A stretch of 64,000 nucleotides of DNA from an uncultured Desulfobacter sp. (lineage in GTDB: Bacteria; Desulfobacterota; Desulfobacteria; Desulfobacterales; Desulfobacteraceae), in assembly GCF_963664415.1 (NCBI RefSeq), contig NZ_OY761445.1, positions 2,258,501 through 2,322,500 on the forward strand, written 5' to 3'. Of this stretch, positions 53,657 through 62,070 are shown one piece after another; within the stretch, counting starts at the first letter, position 1, and each line of letters opens with the position of its first letter. The notes beneath the pieces were generated by a model. That model did no database searches, was not told the DNA's origin, and worked only from the letters and a program-made list of their open reading frames with translations. The position numbers and the translations under genes are program-made.

Positions 53657-54412
53657 ATGGACAATTTCAATATTTCATACCAGTCATTAAAAGAACAGCT
53701 TAAAGCTCTTTACGCAAAAAATGCCGACGCAGGTGCCATTGAAACACACTTGAATGAAGTACTGGCAAATCTGGATACAAGCAGTCGCCGGAAGATTCTT
53801 GACAAACTGATCCAGGAATTTGAGCCTGACACCTCGGCCAAGCCTCACCCACCTGTTGACGCAGAGCGTACCATCCAAGAGAATATGGCAATTGACGACC
53901 ATCTTTTGGCACGGATTATAAAACTGCTGCTCGGACGAAACGCATCCCAGGAAGAAATGAATTCCGATGAGCTTCTGGAAAGCTTGACAGAAGCCATTAA
54001 CAAGGTTCTTGAAGCCTTGAACCAGTTGAGCAGCACCATTAACACCATTCTTGTCGGAAACCAGGATTCAGACCAGCACCTCCGCCAGGTCATTGGCTAC
54101 CACCTTGAAGGGGCAAGTAACGGACAGCCATTGGATGTCTATATCAACCAGATCGGCCAAGCCTTTCACGAATCCCAGCAGGCAAGCAAGCAGACCGCCC
54201 ATGCAAAAGTCGAAGAAATTCTCAACCAACTAAGCCCCGAAAAAATTGCCCAAGATGCCGGAGCATCCAGGCTCAGCCCAATGAAAAAATCAAAATATTA
54301 CGATGAGTATGTGCACAAATTTGAAAAAATCGAAAAATGGTTTGAATCAGGGCGCTTCATGGAATCATTTTTACGGGAATTTGAAAGAAATTGTCAAAAA
54401 ATATCTATTTAG
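53657..54412 (+). CDS. uncharacterised helical protein, remote resemblance to TagH-C/T6SS accessory
   Basis: 251-residue, almost entirely helical protein with no signal peptide (LLARIIKLLLGRNASQEEMN, LTEAINKVLEALNQLSSTINTIL, HAKVEEILNQLSPEKIAQDAG, KKSKYYDEYVHKFEKIEKWFESGRFMESFLREFE split across helices). The order of a short regulatory helix, an alanine/leucine-rich middle and a YxxY..F..W tail recalls the C-terminal domain of T6SS-associated FHA proteins (TagH). That similarity is my inference. The terminal TAG stop lies on the first bases of copy C of the TIR element. Confidence 0.65.
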   Translation: MDNFNISYQSLKEQLKALYAKNADAGAIETHLNEVLANLDTSSRRKILDKLIQEFEPDTSAKPHPPVDAERTIQENMAIDDHLLARIIKLLLGRNASQEEMNSDELLESLTEAINKVLEALNQLSSTINTILVGNQDSDQHLRQVIGYHLEGASNGQPLDVYINQIGQAFHESQQASKQTAHAKVEEILNQLSPEKIAQDAGASRLSPMKKSKYYDEYVHKFEKIEKWFESGRFMESFLREFERNCQKISI

Positions 54413-54554
54413 TGTCTGACCGAAAACCTGGAAATTTTGTTGAGTACAAGGCGGGCACAAATTTTAACCGGAGGAATACATAGAGTATTTTGAGGATTAA
54501 AATTTGGGACCAACGAAGTAATCGGCAAAATTTACGGTTTTCGGTCGGGCACTA
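54411..54554 (+). mobile_element. 144-bp TIR element (MITE-like), copy C
   Basis: AGTGTCTGACCGAAAACC to TTTTCGGTCGGGCACTA. It is the best-preserved copy with copy B. Its left TAG supplies the stop codon of the preceding gene. The right end abuts the accessory region. Confidence 0.85.
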
Positions 54555-54612
54555 TTTAATTGCTTTTGTGATAGGCGTTCTGGGTCGGGCACACGTAACT
54601 ACCTGTTAAATA

Positions 54613-55243
54613 TCAAAAAGAACCCAATTCGTAGGTATTTATCCGCCTTAGCTTTTCATTTTCAGTACCAAAAGCAACAGTATAAGGTATTTGATCCTCC
54701 CGAAGTTCAAAACTGCCTTGAGTTTCATGTATTTTACAGTGAATCACTTTTACGCCGAGTTTCGTTTGTATGTTTTCAATATATTCTCTGCTTCCAACGG
54801 CAATGCTCCGGGACCACCTTTCTTCACGGGCCAGTTTCCCCTTTTTTAGACTATCTTCAATCCATTGCCCATGGACCTCTTTTAATACATCTAAAGATTC
54901 AAAACCAAGGAGTTCCATTAACCGACTGTAATTGAATATGGTATATCTCTTTTTGGGATTTTGGATTTCATTGTAACCGCTCCATCTCCATTCCGATGGA
55001 TGAGAGACGACGCCTGTTCGTACCATATTCATGTCAATATAAATCAGGCAACTTGCCAAATGGGTATGGTTAGAAGTGACAATGTAATTTAAAACTTCAA
55101 GTCCGTATTTCTGCTTGGCCCTGAAAAGCAAATCTAACCAACGATTCCTGTCACGAACAAATTTTAGCAGAACTTTTTTTGTGGCAGCGATGGGTTATGT
55201 GCCATACACAACCTGGAATATAAAATCTTTTTGCACGTGGCAT
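54613..55243 (-). pseudogene. REP-associated tyrosine transposase (IS200/TnpA_REP type), relic 1
   Basis: The gene starts at the ATG at 55243 (MPRAKRFYIPGCVWHITHRCHKK), has a frame change at an A7 tract (55173-55180), then continues LLFRAKQKYGLEVLNYIVTSNHTHL, which ends with the HUH-type HTH histidine motif. It then jumps directly to LIYIDMNMVRTGVVSHPSEWRWSGY, so about 60 residues are missing. The C-terminal part to 54613 is intact. Both lesions make it inactive. The same C-terminal half recurs at 56377-56719. Confidence 0.8.
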
Positions 55244-55355
55244 TTTTATTTACCATGTAGTTATTTGTTTCTTAAAATTGCGATTCTAACTCCCAGAAAG
55301 TGGATTTAACATCAAAACAAGGCATATTTTTCACTAAATCAATTATGATTACAGA

Positions 55356-55400
55356 TTATTACATAAGCCCGGCCCACCGAACCGCAGCACCGAACCGCAG
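55356..55400. repeat. repeat related to the 62.7-kb tandem repeats
   Basis: ATTACATAAGCCCGGCCC followed by two ACCGAACCGCAG-type units. It resembles the two 39-bp units at 62716-62793 and lies just downstream of the 55463-56260 gene, as those lie downstream of another accessory gene. Confidence 0.5.
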
Positions 55401-55462
55401 ATTTTCTTATAAAAACTTTGGACAATCTCGTTTCGTGTCTCTCAGAATTCCTGAAAATCACT

Positions 55463-56260
55463 TCAAGCTTTGCCTGTAACCATCAAGCCTTCCGGAGGGA
55501 CAGCAAGATACGAGTCGAAACTCATATCACACTCCATGAGCCGGGGATTTTTCAACAGTTTCAATACCACATCATTGGTAATAGGCATAGGTTGCTCCAA
55601 TTCGCGGTCGTAAAAATAGGTTTCCACTTCGTTCCAGGCACCATTCTTATGTGACCACAATCCGGTGGATTCATTACGGCGCAGGAAATGGTATCCGTAC
55701 GGCGTTGATACCATCGCAACAAGATACTTCCCATCAGGACATACGATCGGTACCGGCCCTGGCTGGCCGCCACGGCGTAAAGCTATAACCTTCTTTCCCT
55801 GTTTCTTGGCATCTGCAATTACCCCGTCAGCAAAATCATAGCCAATTCGTGCCGGAGTCTTCGCCGGTTCGCCTGCAAAACGACCGGGCCAGGAGTTATT
55901 GCCTTGGACAACCGGCAACATGCAGTTCATGGCATATGCATAACAGTTAACCAATTGGGTATTCTTCTCCCACACATCTCTCGACACCGGAAATATCGGG
56001 CCGGTGGCTTCTTTAACAATCCATTCACTGAGCAGGTTGACTTGTTTGTAGCGAATACTGTTTTTCCAATTGTTGGTTCCATCAACTTTCGATCTCTTCC
56101 ATACACCCAGCTTATCGATCAGATTCTGGAGATTTTCCATAGTGCTTCGGTCAACATATTTATCGAGGGCATCCTGCACATTTTTAAAAATTTTACTCTT
56201 TTGTTTAAATGCCCTCCTGCTATCCGACTTAAAATCAAAGTTCAAAGGGTGTCGTGGCAT
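55463..56260 (-). CDS. uncharacterised Cys/His protein, possible papain-like fold
   Basis: 265-residue soluble protein with no signal peptide. It has a Cys in LVNCYAYAMNCMLPVVQGN (about residue 98), a Gly/Pro-rich middle (GPVPIVCPDGKYLVAMVSTP), and a His in GYHFLRRNESTGLWSHKNG (about 190). The order Cys ... His with GYHFxR and WSHK resembles a family of cell-wall-hydrolase or toxin-like proteins I remember from other bacteria; activity is inference only. A strong CCAGGAGGAAGAG site precedes the ATG, so it is probably expressed. It lies between two copies of a transposase C-terminus. Confidence 0.6.
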   Translation of the reverse strand: MPRHPLNFDFKSDSRRAFKQKSKIFKNVQDALDKYVDRSTMENLQNLIDKLGVWKRSKVDGTNNWKNSIRYKQVNLLSEWIVKEATGPIFPVSRDVWEKNTQLVNCYAYAMNCMLPVVQGNNSWPGRFAGEPAKTPARIGYDFADGVIADAKKQGKKVIALRRGGQPGPVPIVCPDGKYLVAMVSTPYGYHFLRRNESTGLWSHKNGAWNEVETYFYDRELEQPMPITNDVVLKLLKNPRLMECDMSFDSYLAVPPEGLMVTGKA

Positions 56261-56376
56261 TCTCTTCCTCCTGGATATTTAATATCGAAAATATGCGTTC
56301 TGGGGGCGTTATAGGTCATTCTGGGTTCATTCTGTCTTCATTCTGGGTCTGGCTCAGGAAACTACCTGTTAAAATC

Positions 56377-56719
56377 TCAAAAAGAGTCCCAGTTATAGGT
56401 ATTTTCCTGCCTTAGCTTTTCATTTTCAGTACCGAAAGCAACAGTATAAGGACTTTTATCCTCCCAAAGTTCAAAACTGTCCTGAGTTTCATGTATTTTA
56501 CGGTGAATCGCTTTTACGCCGAGTTTCGTTTGTATGTTTTCAATAGATTCTCTGCTTCCAACTGCAATGCTCCGGGACCACCTTTCTTCACGGGCCAAAT
56601 CTCCTTTTTTTAGACTATCTTCAATCCATTGCTTATTGACCTCTTTTAATACATCTAAAGATTCAAAACCAAGGAGCTCAATTAATCGATTGTAATTTAA
56701 TATGGCATATTTTCCACTC
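56377..56719 (-). pseudogene. REP-associated transposase relic 2 (C-terminal half)
   Basis: Second copy of the transposase tail: KYAILNYNRLIELLGFE, then WIEDSLKKGDLAREERW, then SRSIAVGSRESIENIQTKLG, ending TYNWDSF. It is about 85-90% identical by eye to relic 1 and shares the downstream sequence ACTACCTGTTAAA. The N-terminal half and the HUH motif are absent. It and relic 1 are direct repeats around the Cys/His gene. Confidence 0.75.
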
Positions 56720-56903
56720 CGATAGTATAGAGAACCCTAATTTACATATAAAAAACCTTGAAAGACAAGAAGCTTTCCCGGATAATACCACTACTCGGAA
56801 TTGCAACACAAAATTGACCCCTCTCGACAACCCAATTTTGACCCCCCCCCTGTTGTTAAAATCATTCTCTTATCGCTTTTTATATAGTTCCGGTTTGGGT
56901 AAC

Positions 56904-56955
56904 GGCCAGGGCCAGGGGATCGGCCCGGCGCCGGGCCGATCCCCTGGCCCTGGCC
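56904..56955. repeat. 52-bp perfect palindrome
   Basis: Two 26-base arms, each the exact complement of the other, with no spacer; the left arm begins GGCCAGGGCCAGGGGATCGG and ends CCCGGC. It lies directly downstream of the third IS ORF, inside the IS21 element. No T-run follows on either strand, so it is not a typical intrinsic terminator. GC-rich in an otherwise AT-rich neighbourhood. Confidence 0.9.
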
Positions 56956-56962
56956 GGACGGG

Positions 56963-57223
56963 CTACCCAACGCAGTAGTCGGCTATTGCCTTCAACGCTC
57001 CTTTTTGGCTGTAATTAATTGATTCCCGTGATTCTACAGCTATGAGAATCGGTTTTGTGCACCCACACTCTTGTATTAACAAACCGGCATCTGTGTCTGT
57101 AATGCTCAGGATATCATCATTCTTCTCCGCCTCTTCAAAATAGGTCGTACAGTCTTCGGAGATCTCGATCCTTATCGTTTCATTTCGACCTTTCAGGGGA
57201 TTATATACATCCAGTTCTTTCAT
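56963..57223 (-). CDS. small uncharacterised protein in the IS21 element
   Basis: 86-residue acidic protein (KELDVYNPLKGRNETIRIEIS, CTTYFEEAEKNDDILSITD, AGLLIQECGCTKPILIAVES). It begins three bases after the istB stop with a GAGAGGATAAAG ribosome site overlapping istB, so it is translationally coupled to the transposition genes. No family was recognised. It is inside the target-duplication boundaries, so it travels with the IS. A transposition regulator, stability factor or passenger gene are possibilities. Confidence 0.65.
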   Translation of the reverse strand: MKELDVYNPLKGRNETIRIEISEDCTTYFEEAEKNDDILSITDTDAGLLIQECGCTKPILIAVESRESINYSQKGALKAIADYCVG

Positions 57224-57226
57224 TCT

Positions 57227-57979
57227 TTATCCTCTCGATTTTAAAGTCTGTTTAAGTCGATAACTGTCCCAGTTACATTGAATAATGTGAGCCCGGTGAG
57301 TGACACGATCCAGCAGAGCAGCGGTAAGATTTGCATCGCCAAACACCTGCGTCCAATCACCAAAACCAAGATTGGTAGTGATGATGATCGAACGTCTTTC
57401 ATGGCGCTCGGTAAGGACTTGGAACAATAATTCAGCGCCGATTTTACTGAACGGGACGTACCCCAATTCATCAAGAATCAACAGCCCATAACCGGCATAT
57501 CGTTTTATCATTCTACCCAGAGCCTGTTGTTCCCTGGCCTCCGTCAGTTCGTTTGCAAGCCCACAACCAGTAATAAAACGAACTCGATGTCCATACCGGC
57601 AGGCTTCCATCCCGATGCTGGTTGCCAGATGGGTTTTACCGGCTCCGCTTTTACCTATCAAAATTATATTCCGGGCTTCTTTAATGAATGTCCCTGTTGA
57701 AAGTTCTTTGATCAACCGGGCGTCCAAATCAGGGGCAGCCTCAAAATCAAATGTTTCAAGCGGTTTCTGCATCGGGAACCTGGCTTCCTTGAGACGTCGC
57801 TTGCGACCGTTTTCCTGCCGTATTTGAACTTCCGCTTCAACAAGATTCAATAAAAACTCATCGTAGCCGCAGGCCGCCTCATGCGCCTGCCGGATCTGAC
57901 CTTCCAACTCTTTTTCCATCGTCGAGAGCTTCAGCGTTTTTAAGTGCTGTGTGAGGACTGCCTGGACTGCTGGGTTCAT
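57227..57979 (-). CDS. istB: IS21 helper ATPase IstB
   Basis: 250-residue AAA+ ATPase that assists the IstA transposase. Walker A is NIILIGKSGAGKTHLATSIG (about 104-123), Walker B GLLILDELGYVPFS (about 169-182), then sensor-type RSIIITTNLGFGDWTQVFGD and DRVTHRAHIIQCNWDSYRL at the end. The start overlaps the istA stop (ATGA). Confidence 0.95.
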   Translation of the reverse strand: MNPAVQAVLTQHLKTLKLSTMEKELEGQIRQAHEAACGYDEFLLNLVEAEVQIRQENGRKRRLKEARFPMQKPLETFDFEAAPDLDARLIKELSTGTFIKEARNIILIGKSGAGKTHLATSIGMEACRYGHRVRFITGCGLANELTEAREQQALGRMIKRYAGYGLLILDELGYVPFSKIGAELLFQVLTERHERRSIIITTNLGFGDWTQVFGDANLTAALLDRVTHRAHIIQCNWDSYRLKQTLKSRG

Positions 57980-59517
57980 AAGATACCTCCAAGCTGTTCG
58001 TATGCCGAGATGTCAGCAGGGGGCAGTGTCTCCCAGTTCGACAAAGGATCAAATTGGGACTCCATAGAGATGTTTTGACTGTGTAAAATCTGCTTGAGAG
58101 CATTGCTGCAGCCGACATTGCTTTTCAGTGCTTCCTTTACGGCTGCTTCGATCTTGTCGACAGCATATTTTTCGTACAGCATCAGCACGGTGACAAATTC
58201 CCGGGTACCTTTGGTTACACCGTTTTTCCGGCGAAAATGTTCTAATAACTTTTCCAGGCAATCCGGCCATTGATCACGCCATTGTAAAATTGGCCGGGCG
58301 GTATCAAATGATTGTGGACGCTGACGAATCAACTCCAGATAATGTTCCGGTTTTAAACTCCACTTATTATTTCCATATAACCGATGATGGGTGCTTATTT
58401 TTCTGCCGCTCCAATAAATGATCACCTGGTCTATCTCTACCATCGCCTGCACTCTCATGTAAGCATAGCGCGTCGGGACAGAATACCGGTTCTTGTCAAT
58501 AATAACGGTGGCATATTTGTTTACCCTGACCATGAACGTCTCAACGTTACTGAACGATGTTGTCGGCAATGGCAGCAATACCTGCTTTTCTGATTCAAAC
58601 AATTCATTGACGCTTTGTGTTTGACCGGCGATGCGATGCTCTCCATAGGCCATGCAATCATCGAGGAGGCGCGTGTTCAATTCGTCCAGGCTGTCAGCAT
58701 GTGGGATAGGAACCATATAATTTCTTCGAGCGTAGCCGACCAGGCCTTCAATCCCACCTTTTTCATGGCCCTGGCCGGGATTGCAAAACCTTGGATCGAA
58801 GTTGTAATAGGCCTTGAACCGATTATAAGATTCCTGAAGATGACGTTTTTTTCCTTTAAATACCTTTTGTACGACTGTTGTCAGATTGTCATAGATAAGA
58901 ACTGGGAACACGCCTCCAAAAAATGAAAAGGCCTGGATATGAGCGTCAAATAAAGCTTGCTGCCTTTCACAGGGATAACAGCGAACAAAGTGTTTGCCCG
59001 AACATTTTGAACGTATGCAAAATAATTTCAGCTTCACGGGTTCGCCGGCAATAACTGCCTGACAGTTTCCCCAGTCTACCTCGGCTTCCTGGGCAGTCGT
59101 CGGATCTGATGGGATAAATGCCTGCTGATTCGTTAAACCCAGCCTCAGCTTTGCCTCACGCACATAACGGCGAACCGTCGTCTCTCCACCGGAATACTCG
59201 AGTTCCGATTTCAGACGATGGTATATCCGGGTTGCTGTATGTCGCTGTTTGTATGGCTTGTCCTTGTCATCGCCAAGCCAGCGGTCTATCTCCTGGATAT
59301 AAGGACCAAGAACGGGATATGGCTGTTTAGATCGTTGCTTGTAGCCAATGTATTCCTGCTTTAAAATTTTTTTTATGGTGTTTTTTGAATGGCCGGTTTC
59401 TCTGGCAAGCTCTTTAATGGCCTTTCCATAAACACGGTGAGCTGTTCGGATGTAATCATACTGATCCACTTTAAGCATTCTCCTTTTCGTCTCCGGTAAT
59501 GGGTTAAAAATCTCCAT
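57976..59517 (-). CDS. istA: IS21 transposase IstA
   Basis: 513-residue DDE transposase. N-terminal helix-turn-helix VYGKAIKELARETGHSKNTIKKIL (about 30-53); catalytic DDE region EVDWGNCQAVIAG, VLIYDNLTTVVQKV, and FNPGQGHEKGGIEGLVGYARRN (the E; about 250). The frame is intact, so the element may still be active. It is translationally coupled to istB. Confidence 0.95.
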   Translation of the reverse strand: MEIFNPLPETKRRMLKVDQYDYIRTAHRVYGKAIKELARETGHSKNTIKKILKQEYIGYKQRSKQPYPVLGPYIQEIDRWLGDDKDKPYKQRHTATRIYHRLKSELEYSGGETTVRRYVREAKLRLGLTNQQAFIPSDPTTAQEAEVDWGNCQAVIAGEPVKLKLFCIRSKCSGKHFVRCYPCERQQALFDAHIQAFSFFGGVFPVLIYDNLTTVVQKVFKGKKRHLQESYNRFKAYYNFDPRFCNPGQGHEKGGIEGLVGYARRNYMVPIPHADSLDELNTRLLDDCMAYGEHRIAGQTQSVNELFESEKQVLLPLPTTSFSNVETFMVRVNKYATVIIDKNRYSVPTRYAYMRVQAMVEIDQVIIYWSGRKISTHHRLYGNNKWSLKPEHYLELIRQRPQSFDTARPILQWRDQWPDCLEKLLEHFRRKNGVTKGTREFVTVLMLYEKYAVDKIEAAVKEALKSNVGCSNALKQILHSQNISMESQFDPLSNWETLPPADISAYEQLGGIL

Positions 59518-59606
59518 TCAATACCAGAGTACTGATGCAAAGTGGGGGGTCAATTTTAGGTTGTCATTTGGCCCTCAAAGGGGTCAATTTTAGGTTAGCA
59601 AAACCA

Positions 59607-59912
59607 CACTACTCAATCATTGCAGGCGATACATTTGAACGGTCATGGAACCTATCTTAATTGATGTAGAATTCAGTAGAGAGAGCAGAAACATCATCCG
59701 GTTTGAGTGGGAAAAAGTGTGATAGTTATGAAGGTAGACTGATAATAAGCATTTATATTTGAACATAACATGACAGCATATAAACAAAATGAAGTGTTCG
59801 GTTTGAATCCCGTATCTCCCGCCGCTTTTGATTCGGACAGATTAAACTATTGGGGACAAAACCATTATTCCGGCCCAGTATGTACTTATTTACAATCAAA
59901 AATCATTCATAT
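59607..59912. other. gene-free stretch after IS21 with a tRNA-like fragment
   Basis: About 300 bases with the IS target duplication, no credible gene, and a possible short ORF at 59646-59723 (25 codons, no evidence of coding). It contains the tRNA-3'-end-like site reported separately. The reading frame before the IS21 (about 56730) continues through the repaired junction to a stop near 59660, suggesting a short interrupted ORF. Confidence 0.4.
59799..59824 (+). other. tRNA 3'-end-like fragment (possible attachment site)
   Basis: CGGTTTGAATCCCGTATCTC followed by CCGCC resembles the T-arm, acceptor strand and start of CCA of a serine-type tRNA, but no 5' part is present upstream. Integrative elements often end in such copies. 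No integrase gene is adjacent, so this is a remnant at most. Confidence 0.4.
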
Positions 59913-60269
59913 ATGAATAAAAGCATTCTGCCCATGAATGTCAGGAGTAATTATTGGAAAGAGATAGGATTTTCGCGTAATGAATTAAAAACCATCAAGA
60001 AAAATATTACAGCGGGAATATTTTTAATCAAGCAATTGTCGGAAAGAGTCCATCCATATTCCATAGAACGGCTTGCATCACTTTATCAAGATCTGGGCGC
60101 TACCAAAGTTACGGAGTATGGTGCAAGAGTGAAACAAATTTACGATAAAAAACCATGGATTCCCGAGCCCGGGATGTTGGAAAAAATTAATATGGAGCTT
60201 AATAGATTTGAAAGACTTTCACCCATGGATCAAATCAAAATTCTCAATCGCATATTTGGAGGATATTAA
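59913..60269 (+). CDS. C-terminal fragment of lysozyme-like/peptidoglycan hydrolase family (candidate effector)
   Basis: About 118 residues from the ATG at 59913. The central part (AGIFLIKQLSERVHPYSIERLASLYQDLGATKVTEYGARVKQIY) resembles the C-terminal region of lysozyme-like or transglycosylase-type toxins and phage proteins in which a helix is followed by LYxxLGAxKVxxYGARV. No catalytic Glu domain is present, so the gene is probably N-terminally truncated. The next gene, a small membrane protein, starts five bases after the stop. Assignment is from memory of the motif and is tentative. Confidence 0.5.
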   Translation: MNKSILPMNVRSNYWKEIGFSRNELKTIKKNITAGIFLIKQLSERVHPYSIERLASLYQDLGATKVTEYGARVKQIYDKKPWIPEPGMLEKINMELNRFERLSPMDQIKILNRIFGGY

Positions 60270-60274
60270 TATAA

Positions 60275-60550
60275 ATGAGGTGGAGAAATATACTTATAAT
60301 ACTTATTCTTTCATTAATTCCACCATCGCTGATGCTTTACATTGGTATATCACATAATGCAATGATGGAATTTTGCCGATACGATCCGGAACTTTCCGGT
60401 GACTGCATTCTTGATATTAAATACGCAGCCGTTTTTTTTTCTATCTGGTATTTTTTATCATTTATGATTTTTATTATATTTCACTCTCTGATTATGCTTT
60501 CATCAAAAATAGTTAACAAATACATCAACGGATCATCCACACGAAATTGA
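60275..60550 (+). CDS. small membrane protein, possible immunity partner
   Basis: 91 residues with two hydrophobic helices: about 5-26 (ILIILILSLIPPSLMLYIGI) and about 48-76 (YAAVFFSIWYFLSFMIFIIFH). The loop between them, with two Cys (FCRYDPELSGDCILD), would face the periplasm if the N-terminus is cytoplasmic. GGAGG lies 12 bases upstream, inside the previous gene's end. Close linkage to a peptidoglycan-hydrolase-like ORF suggests an effector-immunity pair, but there is no sequence match to a known immunity family. Confidence 0.55.
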   Translation: MRWRNILIILILSLIPPSLMLYIGISHNAMMEFCRYDPELSGDCILDIKYAAVFFSIWYFLSFMIFIIFHSLIMLSSKIVNKYINGSSTRN

Positions 60551-61794
60551 ATTATCCTAAAATCTGCATTAACCCTACAACGTTATTTAACAAAAGCCCC
60601 CAGTCATAATAATTTTACGTTTTCGATGTGATAGATAGGATTTGTGATTTCGATTTTGAATCCATAGAGCTTGGTCAATCAAAGTATCCAAATCATTCTC
60701 CCTTATCGGTAAAAGGGCTTGAAACAAGAATCTCAGCAGGGCCAGCGTAATAGATGGAGCTTTTTTTCCCCAGCCTGATTTTCAGGTGCCAGAGGAAAAA
60801 ATGTCCAAGCATGCATGTTATTATATGGTGATGCCAGCCTGGAAATTTTCTAACCTCATATTGATCCATGCCCAGTTCTGATTTTGTTTCCTCAAAACAT
60901 TGCTCGATTGCCCAGCGCATACCACTCAGCCAAACAAATAGCGGCAGCCGGACGCTGCTTGAAGCATTGCTGATATAGTAGCTGTATTCAGGATTTTTAC
61001 CGATGGACCTGCGTATGACCACCCATACTTCTCGTTGGGGGAGCCCTTCGCCTGAAAGTGTCACTCGCCGGCGAGTGAATTCATAAACAATTGGTCCTTT
61101 GGTCCCCTCAGATACTTTTCGTCGGTACCAGAAATAGGAATTCGTATTTTTAGCAAGAGCAGACAAAGATATGGGCTTTTTTTCAGTGTCAAAAAGAACG
61201 GTTTTTGTGTGTTGTTCGCCTTTATATTTATATTTTTTTCTACGAGATTCAAAGTCATCGCCAAACCATTTTTCCGGAATGAAAAGGCGTTTATCAACCA
61301 AGGAATATCCTGCTTCAGAGGCGTAAGCGGCAAACACCCCAACTTGGCAGTTATCAACCTTACCAAGATTACCGCAATATTGTTTTGAAACGCCTATAGA
61401 TTCGTTTCCTTTTTTTGCAAATCCGGATTCATCAAAAATCAGAGCGCCATCTGGACTTTGGAGATCAGATGCAACAAGATTACGATACTTAACCATTATT
61501 TTATCATCCTCCCATGGCGCATCGCTCACAAACCGCTGCATAGCTCGTACATTGCCGCCTTTGACATTCAGAGCAATTGACTCAATGGATTTTCTTTCAA
61601 GCTCGCTGAATTATCCACTCATGTAATTCAAAAAATGCTCTCTTGATTCGCTTCTTTTGAAATAGTCGTGAAACTCAGAATGGAAGCAGCTAAGCTCATG
61701 ATTGAACTTTTCAATATCTTGGGCGTTAAGGTCAAATTTTGGGTAGTGGGTCAGATAAGTTGAAAAAGGATTTGTTTTAGGTTAATACAGCAGC

Positions 61795-62070
61795 ATGAAA
61801 CAATATGCCGAAATAAAATGCCCCAGATGTGGAAAAGACGATCTGATGAAAAACGGACACAGTAAAAATGGCGCACAACGATACCTATGCAAAAACTGTA
61901 AAAAATGCTTCCAACTCGACTATTCCTATAATGCCTGGCGTCCCGGCGTCAAAGAGCAGATAGAGAAACAAACTCTGAACAGTAGCGGGGTGAGGGATAT
62001 CAGCAGGAATTTGGGCATCGCAAAAGGAACTGTTATTTCCGAGCTCAAAAAAAAACGCCGGCGGAAGTGA
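61795..62070 (+). CDS. IS1-type InsA-like protein
   Basis: 91 residues with an N-terminal zinc finger (IKCPRCGKDDLMKNGHSKN; YLCKNCKKCFQLDY) and a helix-turn-helix (SSGVRDISRNLGIAKGTVISEL), the DNA-binding and regulatory part of IS1-family transposition proteins. The stop overlaps the next ATG (in a run with A8, AAAAAAAACG), where frameshifting to make InsAB is expected. Confidence 0.88.
   Translation: MKQYAEIKCPRCGKDDLMKNGHSKNGAQRYLCKNCKKCFQLDYSYNAWRPGVKEQIEKQTLNSSGVRDISRNLGIAKGTVISELKKKRRRK

Larger units (their letters stand above)
56797..59606 (-). mobile_element. IS21-family insertion sequence with an extra ORF
   Basis: 2810 bp flanked by the 8-bp direct repeat CACTACTC (56789-56796 and 59607-59614). 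Ends are multiple terminal repeats around GGGGTCAATTTT (right, two copies at about 59544 and 59577) and AAATTGACCCC / TTTTGACCCC (left, about 56811 and 56835). It contains istA, istB and a third small gene. The target duplication indicates a single insertion event. Confidence 0.8.

Noticed and set aside
56904..56955. 52-bp palindrome considered as intrinsic terminator
   Set aside because: No T-run follows on the transcript strand, although rho-independent termination cannot be fully excluded.
59646..59723. 25-codon ORF upstream of the lytic-enzyme-like fragment
   Set aside because: Too short, no ribosome site and no recognisable content.
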